Shown here piece by piece: positions 8,464 through 16,986 of a stretch of 43,378 nt of DNA. The DNA is taken from the NCBI GenBank assembly GCA_029233965.1, contig JARGOP010000040.1:1-43378 (forward strand). Reading direction: 5' to 3'. Position 1 is the stretch's first letter; each line of letters starts with the position of its first letter. The stretch comes from Verrucomicrobiales bacterium. GTDB lineage: Bacteria > Verrucomicrobiota > Verrucomicrobiia > Verrucomicrobiales > DEV007. The notes beneath the pieces are model-generated. The model was not told the origin of the DNA and did no database searches. It was given only the letters and a program-made list of their open reading frames with translations. Both the position numbers and the translations under genes were made by a program.

Positions 8464-11400
8464 TTACTTGAAATCAGTCACTTGGAAACTGGAAGCTGTC
8501 CTTAAATCGAGCGTATGCGGAAACTCGCGACTTTCGTACTCCGGCGGGATCATTTCCACGACCTCACCTCCCTCGCGCTCGATGAATCGACCGGCGAGCG
8601 GCCCCTCCACGGCAGTGGCTTCAATCACCCCCGGGGTGTGTCCATCGTGCCAGAACCGGGCAAGTCTCCGGGCCTCGGCCTCGCGGGCGTTGACCGGGAA
8701 GGTTTCATAGCTTCGTCCGCCGGGATGCCCGACATGATACACACAGCCGCCCAGGGACTTGCGGTTCCGCGTGTCGATGATATCGATCACCAGCGTCGAT
8801 TGCGCACTGATCGAAGGATGCATCGATGAGGGTGGATTCCAGGCTTTGAAACGGATGCCGCCAATCCATTCCTCCCTCACGGCGCCAAGGTGAAGCGGAA
8901 CACGACGCCCGTTGCAGGTCACGATGTGCCGCCCTTCGACGAGACCCTTCACTTTGACCTGGAGCCGTTCCACCGACGAGTCGACAAATCGGGACGTCCC
9001 CGAAGCGGTCGATTCCTCACCGAGAACATGCCAGGGCTCAAGGGCGCTTCGGATCTCCATTTCAAATCCCTGACGTCTCACGAGTCCGAAACAGGGAAAG
9101 CGAAATTCCACAAACGGTTCAAGCCAGCCGCTGGAAAAAGGAATCCCGCAATCGGCAAGATCTTCACAGACATCTCGGAGATCATTTTTTACATAGTGCG
9201 GAAGTAAAAACCGATCATGAAGCATTGTGCCCCAGCGAATCAACTTATGACGATAAGGACGTTCCCAGAATCTGGCGATGAGCGCACGTACCAGAAGGCT
9301 CTGCACGAGTGCCATCTGGCGGTGAGGCGGCATTTCAAAGCCACGCAACTCCAGGAGGCCGAGTTGTCCGGTGCTGGAATCCGGAGAGAACAGCTTGTCG
9401 ATACAGATTTCAGCGCGGTGTGTATTGCCCGTCAGGTCGGTGAGAAGATTCCTCAGCGTGCGATCCACGAGGTAAGGTTCCGCAACACCGCGGTGCAATG
9501 TCTCCAGCGCGATATCAAGTTCAAAGAGCCGGTCATCCCGCCCCTCGTCAACGCGCGGTGCCTGACTCGTCGGGCCGATGAAGAGGCCGGAGAAAAGATA
9601 GGAAAGACCGGGATGGTGCTGCCAGAAGGCGATCAGGCTCGCCAGAACATCGGGACGTCTCAGGAAAGGGCTCTCCGCCGGGGTGCTCGCACCGATGACG
9701 ACGTGATTTCCCCCACCCGTTCCGGTGTGACGACCATCGAGCATGAATTTCTCCGCCCCGAGGCGGGACTGCCGGGCCGCTTCGTAGAGTCGCCCTGTGT
9801 TCGAGACGAGTTCCTCCCACGAGGAGGCCGGTTGAATGTTCACCTCGATCACTCCGGGATCCGGGGTGACCTTGAGATTCCGGACCCTCGGGTCCCGCGG
9901 TGGCTCGTAGCCTTCGATGACAACGGAAACATTGATCCGCTCTGCTGCCAACTCGACCGCGGCAAGCAGCTCAAGATACTCCTCCAATCGCGAAACGGGA
10001 GGCAGGAAGACATGCAACCGGCCCTCGCGGCACTCGGCTGTCAAAGCCGTGCGCGGGATCCATTCATCGTGGCATTCCGCAAGATCCCCGAAATAAGACG
10101 CGAGAGGATTCGGATCGAGCGCCTCCCAGTCCGTGTCCATCGGAGAACGCTCCTTGATCACATCATCAGCAGTCGCTTCACGAATCGAATCCAGGGGAAG
10201 TCGAAATCCCATCGCCGAAGCCCCGGGAATCAAAAACAAGGTCCCGCGTTTCAATTTCCACTCCGCAGCGACCCAGCGATTTGCGGTCTTGCTCACAAAA
10301 ATCGGCAGGACGTAGCCGGTCGGAACTTCTAGCCCCCGTTTCTCGAGTTGCGCGAGAGTCTTTCGCTCCAGCGAAGCGGTTTCTTCATTGAATTCTTCAG
10401 GTTCCTCATGGACCGGAAGTGCCGCCAGTTTCCACCGGTAATACTCCACGTCCTCGCAGGCGGGAATGACGCAGTCATCCGCAATGCGCAACACGGAGGC
10501 AATCTCTTTCATGAGCCTGCCGCTGTCTTCCTGGGTAAATCCGCCCGGCTTGGCGGGATCTGCCTGAGTCGATGAAGAACGCCACATCGGGTACCCGTCG
10601 TTCCGCCAGAAAATGCCGTAGGCCCAGCGGGGAACCGGCTCTCCCGGATACCATTTGCCCTCACCAAACCAGATCAGCCCCCCCGGAGCGAACTCTTCGC
10701 GCAGCCGATGGGTCAGATCGATTGCGCGTTCGCGCTTCGCGGGGCTGTCTGCCGCGGTGTTCCACTCCCCGCCTTCCATGTCGTCGATGGAGACAAAGGT
10801 TGGCTCGCCCCCCATCGTGAGACGGACGTCGCCCCGCTTAAGCTTCGTATCGACAAGGTGACCCAGGGCATCGATCGCCTCCCACTCCGTCTCGGTGTAC
10901 GGCTTCGTCACTCGCGGATCTTCATGCACCCTGGTTACAATGTTGTCGAATCCAAACTCGGTTTCACAGGGTTCCACACTTCCCACTACCGGAGCCGCGC
11001 TCGAAGGCTCCGGGGTGCAGGCAAGTGGAATGTGTCCTTCACCAGCCATCAGCCCCGAAGTGGGATCCATCCCCACCCATCCCGCACCGGGCAGATACAC
11101 CTCAGTCCAGGCGTGCAGGTCGGTGAAATCCTGAGTGGGGCCACTCGGACCGTCGAGGGACTCTTCATCGGCATGAAGCTGAACGAGGTAACCGGAAACG
11201 AAGCGCGAAGCGATGCCCAGTTTCCGGAAGACCTGACAGAGCAGAAAAGCAGAGTCACGGCATGAACCCGACTTCAGGCTGAGCGTCTCGCCGCAGTGTT
11301 GCACCCCTGCTTCCAAACGAACCCGGTAATCAACGATCTGCTCAATCCGCTGATTGACCTTGATCAGAAAATCAATCGTCCGCATTGAATCGAGACCCCG

Positions 11401-11820
11401 GAATTCCTCGATCAGTTCGTAAAGCAGCGGGTCATGATCCGTCTCGATGAGATAGGGAGCCAGCTCAACCTTGAGACCATCCGGGTACCCTGACGTGTCA
11501 CGGTAGCGGAAGGGAAAATTCTCCGCCTGCTCTTCGAGAAAGAAATCAAACGGGTTGATCGAAGTCATGTCGGCGACGAGGTCGACGATGAATTCCAGTT
11601 TCTTTGTTTTCTCCGGAAACACCAGTCTCCCGAGATAGTTCCCGAACGGGTCCTGCTGCCAGTTGATGAAGTGCTCTTCGGGCTGGATCCGGAGGGAGTA
11701 GGAAAGAATCGGAGTTCGGCAGTGAGGCGCGGGCTTTAACCGCACAACGTGCGGATGAACCGTAATCTCCCGGTCGAAGGTGTAACTCGTGCGGTGATAA
11801 AGAGCGACGTGAATCGACAT
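8464..11820 (-). CDS. Large transglutaminase-DUF2126 fusion protein
   Basis: An 1118-residue protein. Residues 1-265 are an N-terminal beta domain and a transglutaminase core with a full triad: Cys187 (SGSCRDSAF), His236 (LHAWTEVY) and Asp252 (GMDPTSG). The remaining ~800 residues match DUF2126 (COG4196), recognisable from KRGDVRLTMGGEPTFVSID, a histidine/glycine-rich HTGTGGGNHVVIG stretch and a long C-terminal half. DUF2126 has no established activity; Iyer and Aravind linked it by gene neighbourhood to ATP-grasp/alpha-E peptide systems. The TGGGNH motif resembles glutamine-synthetase-like or ATP-grasp ligase loops, so DUF2126 may itself be a ligase domain. No signal peptide. The gene lies 17 bases after the alpha-E gene and nine bases before the fusion gene. 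Confidence 0.88.
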   Translation of the reverse strand: MSIHVALYHRTSYTFDREITVHPHVVRLKPAPHCRTPILSYSLRIQPEEHFINWQQDPFGNYLGRLVFPEKTKKLEFIVDLVADMTSINPFDFFLEEQAENFPFRYRDTSGYPDGLKVELAPYLIETDHDPLLYELIEEFRGLDSMRTIDFLIKVNQRIEQIVDYRVRLEAGVQHCGETLSLKSGSCRDSAFLLCQVFRKLGIASRFVSGYLVQLHADEESLDGPSGPTQDFTDLHAWTEVYLPGAGWVGMDPTSGLMAGEGHIPLACTPEPSSAAPVVGSVEPCETEFGFDNIVTRVHEDPRVTKPYTETEWEAIDALGHLVDTKLKRGDVRLTMGGEPTFVSIDDMEGGEWNTAADSPAKRERAIDLTHRLREEFAPGGLIWFGEGKWYPGEPVPRWAYGIFWRNDGYPMWRSSSTQADPAKPGGFTQEDSGRLMKEIASVLRIADDCVIPACEDVEYYRWKLAALPVHEEPEEFNEETASLERKTLAQLEKRGLEVPTGYVLPIFVSKTANRWVAAEWKLKRGTLFLIPGASAMGFRLPLDSIREATADDVIKERSPMDTDWEALDPNPLASYFGDLAECHDEWIPRTALTAECREGRLHVFLPPVSRLEEYLELLAAVELAAERINVSVVIEGYEPPRDPRVRNLKVTPDPGVIEVNIQPASSWEELVSNTGRLYEAARQSRLGAEKFMLDGRHTGTGGGNHVVIGASTPAESPFLRRPDVLASLIAFWQHHPGLSYLFSGLFIGPTSQAPRVDEGRDDRLFELDIALETLHRGVAEPYLVDRTLRNLLTDLTGNTHRAEICIDKLFSPDSSTGQLGLLELRGFEMPPHRQMALVQSLLVRALIARFWERPYRHKLIRWGTMLHDRFLLPHYVKNDLRDVCEDLADCGIPFSSGWLEPFVEFRFPCFGLVRRQGFEMEIRSALEPWHVLGEESTASGTSRFVDSSVERLQVKVKGLVEGRHIVTCNGRRVPLHLGAVREEWIGGIRFKAWNPPSSMHPSISAQSTLVIDIIDTRNRKSLGGCVYHVGHPGGRSYETFPVNAREAEARRLARFWHDGHTPGVIEATAVEGPLAGRFIEREGGEVVEMIPPEYESREFPHTLDLRTASSFQVTDFK

Positions 11821-11837
11821 GTAGGAAATTTGGAAAA

Positions 11838-12833
11838 CTATTGCTGCTGCTGTTCTTCGATCTGTTGTTGCTGCTGCGCACGCATGCGGCTCGTGACGTA
11901 GGCCTCAGCACTTGTTGGCGGAGCCTCTTTCCGGAGCAGGAAGTAGCGTTGTGCAATCTCCCAGCCCATCTCGTTCAAGTCGAACTGAATCGAATCGACA
12001 TAATCATGCAGTCCCATCTTCCCGATATCTTCGACCCCGGAAAAATTGAGCCTCGCGAGTAACGCCCCGGTGCTTCTCTCAGCTTCATTTGAGTAGTCAC
12101 CGGCTTTGGTCCCGGAAACTTGATGAAGAAGCTCATCGATCTTCTGGACGCAATACCGAACCGACCTCGGAAACGTTGCGGAAAACAGAAGAAGCGCCGA
12201 CGCGTTGGCAGCATCCACTTCCCCGCCATAACGATGGCGATGTTCGGCGGTGGCACTGCAGGCGCGGAGAATGGTATTCCAGGCGGACGAGACCTCCTGA
12301 TCCGGAAGAAAATGGGGCAGATCAACAATCCGACTCGTCTTGTCGGCACGCTCCAGGTAGCCGCCGAGCTGTACGAAGGCAAGAACGTCGGTTCTCGGCA
12401 GCGAGGACCATTCGATTCCCCGAAAGAGAAGTGCCGAGCGGGTCGTCATCTCGCAGATTTTTTCGTGACGATCACGGTCATTCACATTTATCTGCTTGAG
12501 ATCGAGCCAGAGCGAATTCACTTCGATCCACATTTCCTCCGAGATTTGATCTCTCACCGCCCGGGCATTTTCCCGCGCCTGAAAAACGCAATTTACGATA
12601 CTGTCAGGATTTTCTTCGGAGCTCACCATGTAGGTGACAACATCCTCTTTGGATTCCTCATCTCCCATTGAGGTGACCTCAAGGAGCGGGTGCCACTCGT
12701 GACCTGTTCCAGAAAGCGACGAAGTCGCATCCAGCAGTTCGTTCTGGTGAGCTGTGACAAGACGCGACAGATTATCCGCCCGCTCAATGTAACGGCTCAT
12801 CCAGAAAAGGTTTTCAGCAACGCGTGAAAGCAT
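11838..12833 (-). CDS. Stand-alone alpha-E (DUF403) protein
   Basis: A 331-residue helical protein that starts MLSRVAENLFWMSRYIERADN, the hallmark of the alpha-E family (COG2307). The family is named for a conserved glutamate and is nearly always encoded next to or fused to a circularly permuted ATP-grasp. It is thought to help the ligase bind or release substrate, but its chemistry is not known. The tail is glutamine-rich (poly-Q from CAG/CAA codons near 11841-11880) and is probably disordered. It lies 18 bases downstream of the ATP-grasp gene and 17 bases upstream of the DUF2126 gene, with which it must be co-transcribed. It forms the split counterpart of the fused ATP-grasp/alpha-E gene two places downstream. 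Confidence 0.88.
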   Translation of the reverse strand: MLSRVAENLFWMSRYIERADNLSRLVTAHQNELLDATSSLSGTGHEWHPLLEVTSMGDEESKEDVVTYMVSSEENPDSIVNCVFQARENARAVRDQISEEMWIEVNSLWLDLKQINVNDRDRHEKICEMTTRSALLFRGIEWSSLPRTDVLAFVQLGGYLERADKTSRIVDLPHFLPDQEVSSAWNTILRACSATAEHRHRYGGEVDAANASALLLFSATFPRSVRYCVQKIDELLHQVSGTKAGDYSNEAERSTGALLARLNFSGVEDIGKMGLHDYVDSIQFDLNEMGWEIAQRYFLLRKEAPPTSAEAYVTSRMRAQQQQQIEEQQQQ

Positions 12834-12851
12834 ATCAGTTTACTCAGAAAT

Positions 12852-14306
12852 TTATTCAGCGTCCCGCAACACCCAGGTGTCCTTACTTCCCCCGCCTTGC
12901 GACGAATTGACCACCAGCGAGCCCTTGCGCAGCGCGACACGCGTTAAGCCTCCTGGAACAACCACGGTCTCTTTCCCGGTGAGAATAAAAGGTCTCAAGT
13001 CAATGTGCCGACCTTCAAGAGAGTTGTCGCAAAAGGTTGGATGCCTCGATAATGAAATCACCGGCTGGGCGATGTAGCCGCGCGGGTTCGCTTTTACCCG
13101 CGTTCGAAAATCCTCACACTCTTCCTTCGTTGATGCCGGACCAATGAGCATTCCGTAGCCACCTGCTTCATCGACCGCCTTGATCACGAGATTCTCCACG
13201 TTCTCGAGGATGTATTTCAGATCGTCTTCCTTGCTGCCGAGGAAGGTCTCGATATTCGGAAGAATCGCTTCCTCCCCGAGGTAAAATTGAATCATGTCAG
13301 GGACAAAAGCGTACGTTGCCTTGTCGTCCGCCACTCCGGTTCCGATCGCATTGACGAGACTGACATTCCCGGCGCGATAGGCTTTCATAAGATTCGGCAC
13401 TCCGAGCGTCGAGTCCGGTCGGAAGAAATTCGGATCAAGAAAATCGTCGTCGATGCGCCGGTAGATGACGTCCACCTGCACCAGCCCCTGAGTCGTGTGC
13501 ATGTAGACCCGCTCATTCTCGACCGCGAGGTCGCGGCCCTCAACGATTTCGATGCCCATTTGCTGGGCGAGAAAGGTGTGCTCGAAATACGCGCTGTTGT
13601 ACTGGCCGGGCGTTAAGAGCACGCAAATGGGATCGTCCTGTTGCCGCGGAGAAACGGTCTTCAGCATTTTCAGAAGCTCGCGGGGATATTGCGCCACACG
13701 TTCCACATTCAACTGGCGATAAAGATCGGGATACGTCCGCTTCATCGCGATCCTGTTCTCCAGCATGTAGGACACACCGGAAGGACAACGGCCGTTGTCT
13801 TCCAATACGCAGTAACGTCCGTCCCCATCCCGGATCAGATCGGATCCGCAGATATGAATGAAGGTATCGTAGGGCAACTTCAGCCCGGAAAACTCAGCGC
13901 GATAATGCTTGGAAGTTTTCACGAGATATTCCGGAACGATGCCTTCTTTGATAATCCGGCGCTCCGAATAGATGTCCGCGAGGAACATGTTCAAGGCCTT
14001 GATGCGCTGCCTGAGACCGGCGTCAATCGTGGCCCACTCATCTGCGGGAATGATTCGCGGAAATGGATCAAACGGAAAAATCCGCTCGGTTCCCTGTCCG
14101 TCGGAGTAGACCGTGAAGGTAACTCCCTGCTTCAGGAAAGCCCGCTCAAGAGAGCGGAGGCTGGCCTGCATTCGTTCGGGAGTCATGCCCTCGAAAAAGG
14201 CAGCTGTCTCAGCGTAGGACGCTCTGCAGGTGTTACTTTCGCGATCGAAAGCCTCATCAAAGAAGGCTTCTGTTTCGTAATTCTCAAAAAGGGGTTTCAC
14301 TAACAT
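12852..14306 (-). CDS. Circularly permuted type 2 ATP-grasp protein (predicted amidoligase)
   Basis: A 484-residue protein of the COG2308 family, predicted to form amide bonds between a peptide or protein and amino acids using ATP. Family motifs are intact: CPSGVSYMLENR (~174-185), VIYRRIDDDFLDP (~280-292), VNAIGTGVADDKA (~318-330), LVIKAVDEAGGYGM (~373-386) and VVPGGLTRVA near the C-terminus. I chose ATG at 14306 (MLVKPLFENYETEAFFDEAFD), because homologues begin near there and it leaves 28 bases to the upstream alcohol dehydrogenase stop. An upstream in-frame start at 14375 would overlap that gene. It is the first gene of the five-gene cluster; the short gap suggests that the cluster may be read through from the dehydrogenase operon. 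Confidence 0.88.
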   Translation of the reverse strand: MLVKPLFENYETEAFFDEAFDRESNTCRASYAETAAFFEGMTPERMQASLRSLERAFLKQGVTFTVYSDGQGTERIFPFDPFPRIIPADEWATIDAGLRQRIKALNMFLADIYSERRIIKEGIVPEYLVKTSKHYRAEFSGLKLPYDTFIHICGSDLIRDGDGRYCVLEDNGRCPSGVSYMLENRIAMKRTYPDLYRQLNVERVAQYPRELLKMLKTVSPRQQDDPICVLLTPGQYNSAYFEHTFLAQQMGIEIVEGRDLAVENERVYMHTTQGLVQVDVIYRRIDDDFLDPNFFRPDSTLGVPNLMKAYRAGNVSLVNAIGTGVADDKATYAFVPDMIQFYLGEEAILPNIETFLGSKEDDLKYILENVENLVIKAVDEAGGYGMLIGPASTKEECEDFRTRVKANPRGYIAQPVISLSRHPTFCDNSLEGRHIDLRPFILTGKETVVVPGGLTRVALRKGSLVVNSSQGGGSKDTWVLRDAE

Positions 14307-14334
14307 CCAGAGCGTAGCAACATCAATGCCAAAC

Positions 14335-15507
14335 CTAGAGTGCACCCTCGTAGACCGTAAGCAAGGAAGAAGCATCGACCGCCACCGGATTAAACTGGGC
14401 AGTCCACTGATTCAAGGCTTCCCCGGCCAGTTGCGGAAGCGCACCGGCGTTGACCCCAAGCGCTGACAGGGACTTATCCATCCTTGCCACACGCAAGTGT
14501 TCGTTGATGCGTTCGATAAGATCTCCCGAAAACAACGAGCGATAAACCTCCGCCACCTTTTCATCCCGGCGGTTAAATCGGATAACATGAGGAAGCATCG
14601 TGCCGACCGCCTGACCGTGCACAATGCCATATTTTGCCGTGAGAGGGTTTGCACAGGAGTGAACAATCCCGAGCATTGAGTTCTCGATCGCAGTTCCGGC
14701 AAAGGCGGCACCCAGTTGCATGCGGGCGCGTGCTCCGATGTTGTCCGGTTCCTCCATCACGATGTGAAATGCCGAGTCAAGAAGCTGCCAACCGGCTCTC
14801 GAATAGGCAAACGAGACTTCGTCCGCTTTTTTGCAGACAGCGGTTTCCAGAGCATGGGCCATCGCATCGATTCCGGTGTGAGCCGTCACCGCACCCGGCA
14901 TCGTCAGCGTAAGCTCGGGGTCAAGAATCGAAACGCGAGCTGCTGCCTTCGTGTCGCCACAGGCCATTTTCGCGTGGGTCTCTGCATCCGCAATCAGGGC
15001 GAAACTCTGGCATTCACTCCCCGTTCCCGAAGTCGTGGGAACTGCAATCATCGGGAGCATCGGCTTCGTGGCTTTATTGACGCCCCAGTAATCCTTCATC
15101 TCGCCCCCGTTAGTGAGAATAAAATTGGCACCCTTGGCGGTGTCCATACTCGAACCACCGCCAAGGCCGACAATCAAATCGACATCGCCCTCCGCCGCCG
15201 CCGCGACACAGCGTGCCACATCAGTCGTCGTCGGGTTCTCGCGAACTTGATCAAAAATCACCACGGTCATGCCGCAGCCTCGCAGCGATGCCGAGGCACG
15301 GTCGACCGCCGAAGTCTTCGCGATGCCCGGGTCTGTCACAATGAGGACACGACGGACGTCGAGTGCCGCCGCCTCAACCCCGATTGTCGAAAGCTTCCCG
15401 GGACCAAAGACAACCTTCCCGCCGGGAATGTCCTCGAAATTCCGAACGCGCTCCGGAATATCCAAGCCGGCGCAGAGCGCCTCGATCGAGAGCGGGTCGG
15501 TTGACAT
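14335..15507 (-). CDS. Iron-dependent (group III) alcohol dehydrogenase
   Basis: A 390-residue member of the iron-containing alcohol dehydrogenase family. The dinucleotide loop is GGGSSMDTAK near 116-125. The metal ligands expected for the family are present: Asp214 and His218 (GIDAMAHALE), His283 (IVHSCANPL) and His297 (IVHGQAVG). It should interconvert an alcohol and an aldehyde or ketone with NAD(P)H. The ALDH gene ends 18 bases upstream, and the ligase-like gene lies 18 bases beyond that, so the three are very likely one operon handling a shared carbon chain. The substrate is unknown. Confidence 0.9.
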   Translation of the reverse strand: MSTDPLSIEALCAGLDIPERVRNFEDIPGGKVVFGPGKLSTIGVEAAALDVRRVLIVTDPGIAKTSAVDRASASLRGCGMTVVIFDQVRENPTTTDVARCVAAAAEGDVDLIVGLGGGSSMDTAKGANFILTNGGEMKDYWGVNKATKPMLPMIAVPTTSGTGSECQSFALIADAETHAKMACGDTKAAARVSILDPELTLTMPGAVTAHTGIDAMAHALETAVCKKADEVSFAYSRAGWQLLDSAFHIVMEEPDNIGARARMQLGAAFAGTAIENSMLGIVHSCANPLTAKYGIVHGQAVGTMLPHVIRFNRRDEKVAEVYRSLFSGDLIERINEHLRVARMDKSLSALGVNAGALPQLAGEALNQWTAQFNPVAVDASSLLTVYEGAL

Positions 15508-15525
15508 CGGGGATACCGTGACCGA

Positions 15526-16968
15526 TCACGCGGTCTCTGCAAACGCGAAGGAACGGCGCGTATACAGGAACTCAAAGAGGTTGCCTTCATGGGGCTGGTT
15601 CCAGCTGATCCGGTTCGTGGGCACATTGCCGACGTTGAGGCGCTCGATGTGCGGACAATCAAAAAGTTGGTTGATCCACTCGATGTCTTTCGTCACCGCA
15701 GTGAGGACGAGAGAATAGCCGACCTTGTCGAGCACCTCCGCCTGAGGGCATTCGACGACACTCGCGAAAGGAAAGAGGAACTCCCGAAGCGCGAGTTCCT
15801 CGTCGAAGGAGTCGACGCGAATGATTGTCGGCTGAAGGTAGTTCATGCCGTCGCGAGTCTGAAACCGGTCACCCTCTCGATACTGAGCGGTGACATCACG
15901 GGCACCTTTGGACTCGAGTCCCTGCTCGACGGCTTCATTGATCCACTCCGCAAATTTCGGATTCGCAAAACCGGAGAGCTTCGCGTCAGGGTCATCCTGC
16001 GCGAGCGGCTTGATCTCAGCGAGGCGTTTTGAAATCGCCTCTGCAATCTCGTCACCGTATTTCGGAACGACGATCGTCGAGGTGCAGATACAGCTGCGAC
16101 CGGAGTTCGCGGAAACGGACTCGACCATCGAATCAACATACTGCTCCCAGTTCTCAATTTCGTCCTCACCGATCACAAATTTCGAGTATCCCGTCCCGTG
16201 TACTTCGACACGCGGATCATGCTCGTGCTGCTTCACGGTAGAGTCGTCGCCAAATAGCATGACCCGGCCGGCACGTCGAATGATCGCCCCGGACCCATCA
16301 TGCTGCGTCGGATAAAGACTGAACGCCTCGGGAGGACAACCTGCCTTGATGAACGCCTGAATGATACGCCACGGAGTCCACGGCTCTTCGCGGCCCGGCT
16401 TCAGAAGCACCGGAACCTTCATCGCAATCGCCGGGATCCAGAGCGCGTTCACTGCCGGAGAGTTACTCGGAAGAATCACCGCAAGTTCTGTCGTCGTCGG
16501 GGAAAAACTCACCGGTGCCCCGCCCTGCTCGCCGTAACCTTTGTCGAGAACTGCCCAGTCGAGACCGCGGGTGAGCCCCTGAAAGATGTCGTCAATTTGA
16601 CCAAAGATCCCGCCGAGGCGCGTCATATTCATGCGGATCAAGGCATGAGGAAGACCACTCGTGGAAGCGAGGGAGAGCACGTAGTCCTCGGGAGACTGAA
16701 GCGCGCCCGTGGTTCCAATCGGAAGGTCGGCTTCGAGGAAATACTCGCCTGCTTTTTTCGTGATCGCGACTAACTCTTCGCAGCTGAACTTCTTCAGGGC
16801 CTCGCGAGCGGAACCCATTTTGTGCATGTCGTATTTGATCATGTCCGCACAGGCGAAACTGATCTCAGCGGCGGCTTCGTCGGTGCCGAGCTTCGGGACA
16901 GTCTGAACGTCGAGGCTCTGGTAGACTTTCCCCTGTCGGAGAACGGGAATATGGTGGGGTGCTGTCAT
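15526..16968 (-). CDS. Aldehyde dehydrogenase superfamily protein
   Basis: A 480-residue ALDH-fold protein. The catalytic cysteine is Cys293 in SANSGRSCIC. The nucleotide-binding side shows VILPSNSPAVNALW (~164-177) and KPGREEPWTP (~190-199). The usual ELGGK motif with the general-base glutamate is not seen; the matching stretch reads EVHGTGYSKFVI. That is closer to acylating dehydrogenases and LuxC-type reductases, which pass an acyl group through the cysteine, than to hydrolytic ALDHs. With the ligase-like gene upstream and the alcohol dehydrogenase downstream, it may reduce an activated acyl group to an aldehyde, or work in reverse. The acyl reductase reading is inference. Confidence 0.82.
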   Translation of the reverse strand: MTAPHHIPVLRQGKVYQSLDVQTVPKLGTDEAAAEISFACADMIKYDMHKMGSAREALKKFSCEELVAITKKAGEYFLEADLPIGTTGALQSPEDYVLSLASTSGLPHALIRMNMTRLGGIFGQIDDIFQGLTRGLDWAVLDKGYGEQGGAPVSFSPTTTELAVILPSNSPAVNALWIPAIAMKVPVLLKPGREEPWTPWRIIQAFIKAGCPPEAFSLYPTQHDGSGAIIRRAGRVMLFGDDSTVKQHEHDPRVEVHGTGYSKFVIGEDEIENWEQYVDSMVESVSANSGRSCICTSTIVVPKYGDEIAEAISKRLAEIKPLAQDDPDAKLSGFANPKFAEWINEAVEQGLESKGARDVTAQYREGDRFQTRDGMNYLQPTIIRVDSFDEELALREFLFPFASVVECPQAEVLDKVGYSLVLTAVTKDIEWINQLFDCPHIERLNVGNVPTNRISWNQPHEGNLFEFLYTRRSFAFAETA

Positions 16969-16986
16969 AACACTGAGGGGTTACGC

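Noticed and set aside
9217-10332. Open frame of 371 codons antisense to the transglutaminase-DUF2126 gene
   Set aside because: Rich in Arg and His with no domain text, as expected for the shadow of a GC-rich coding strand.
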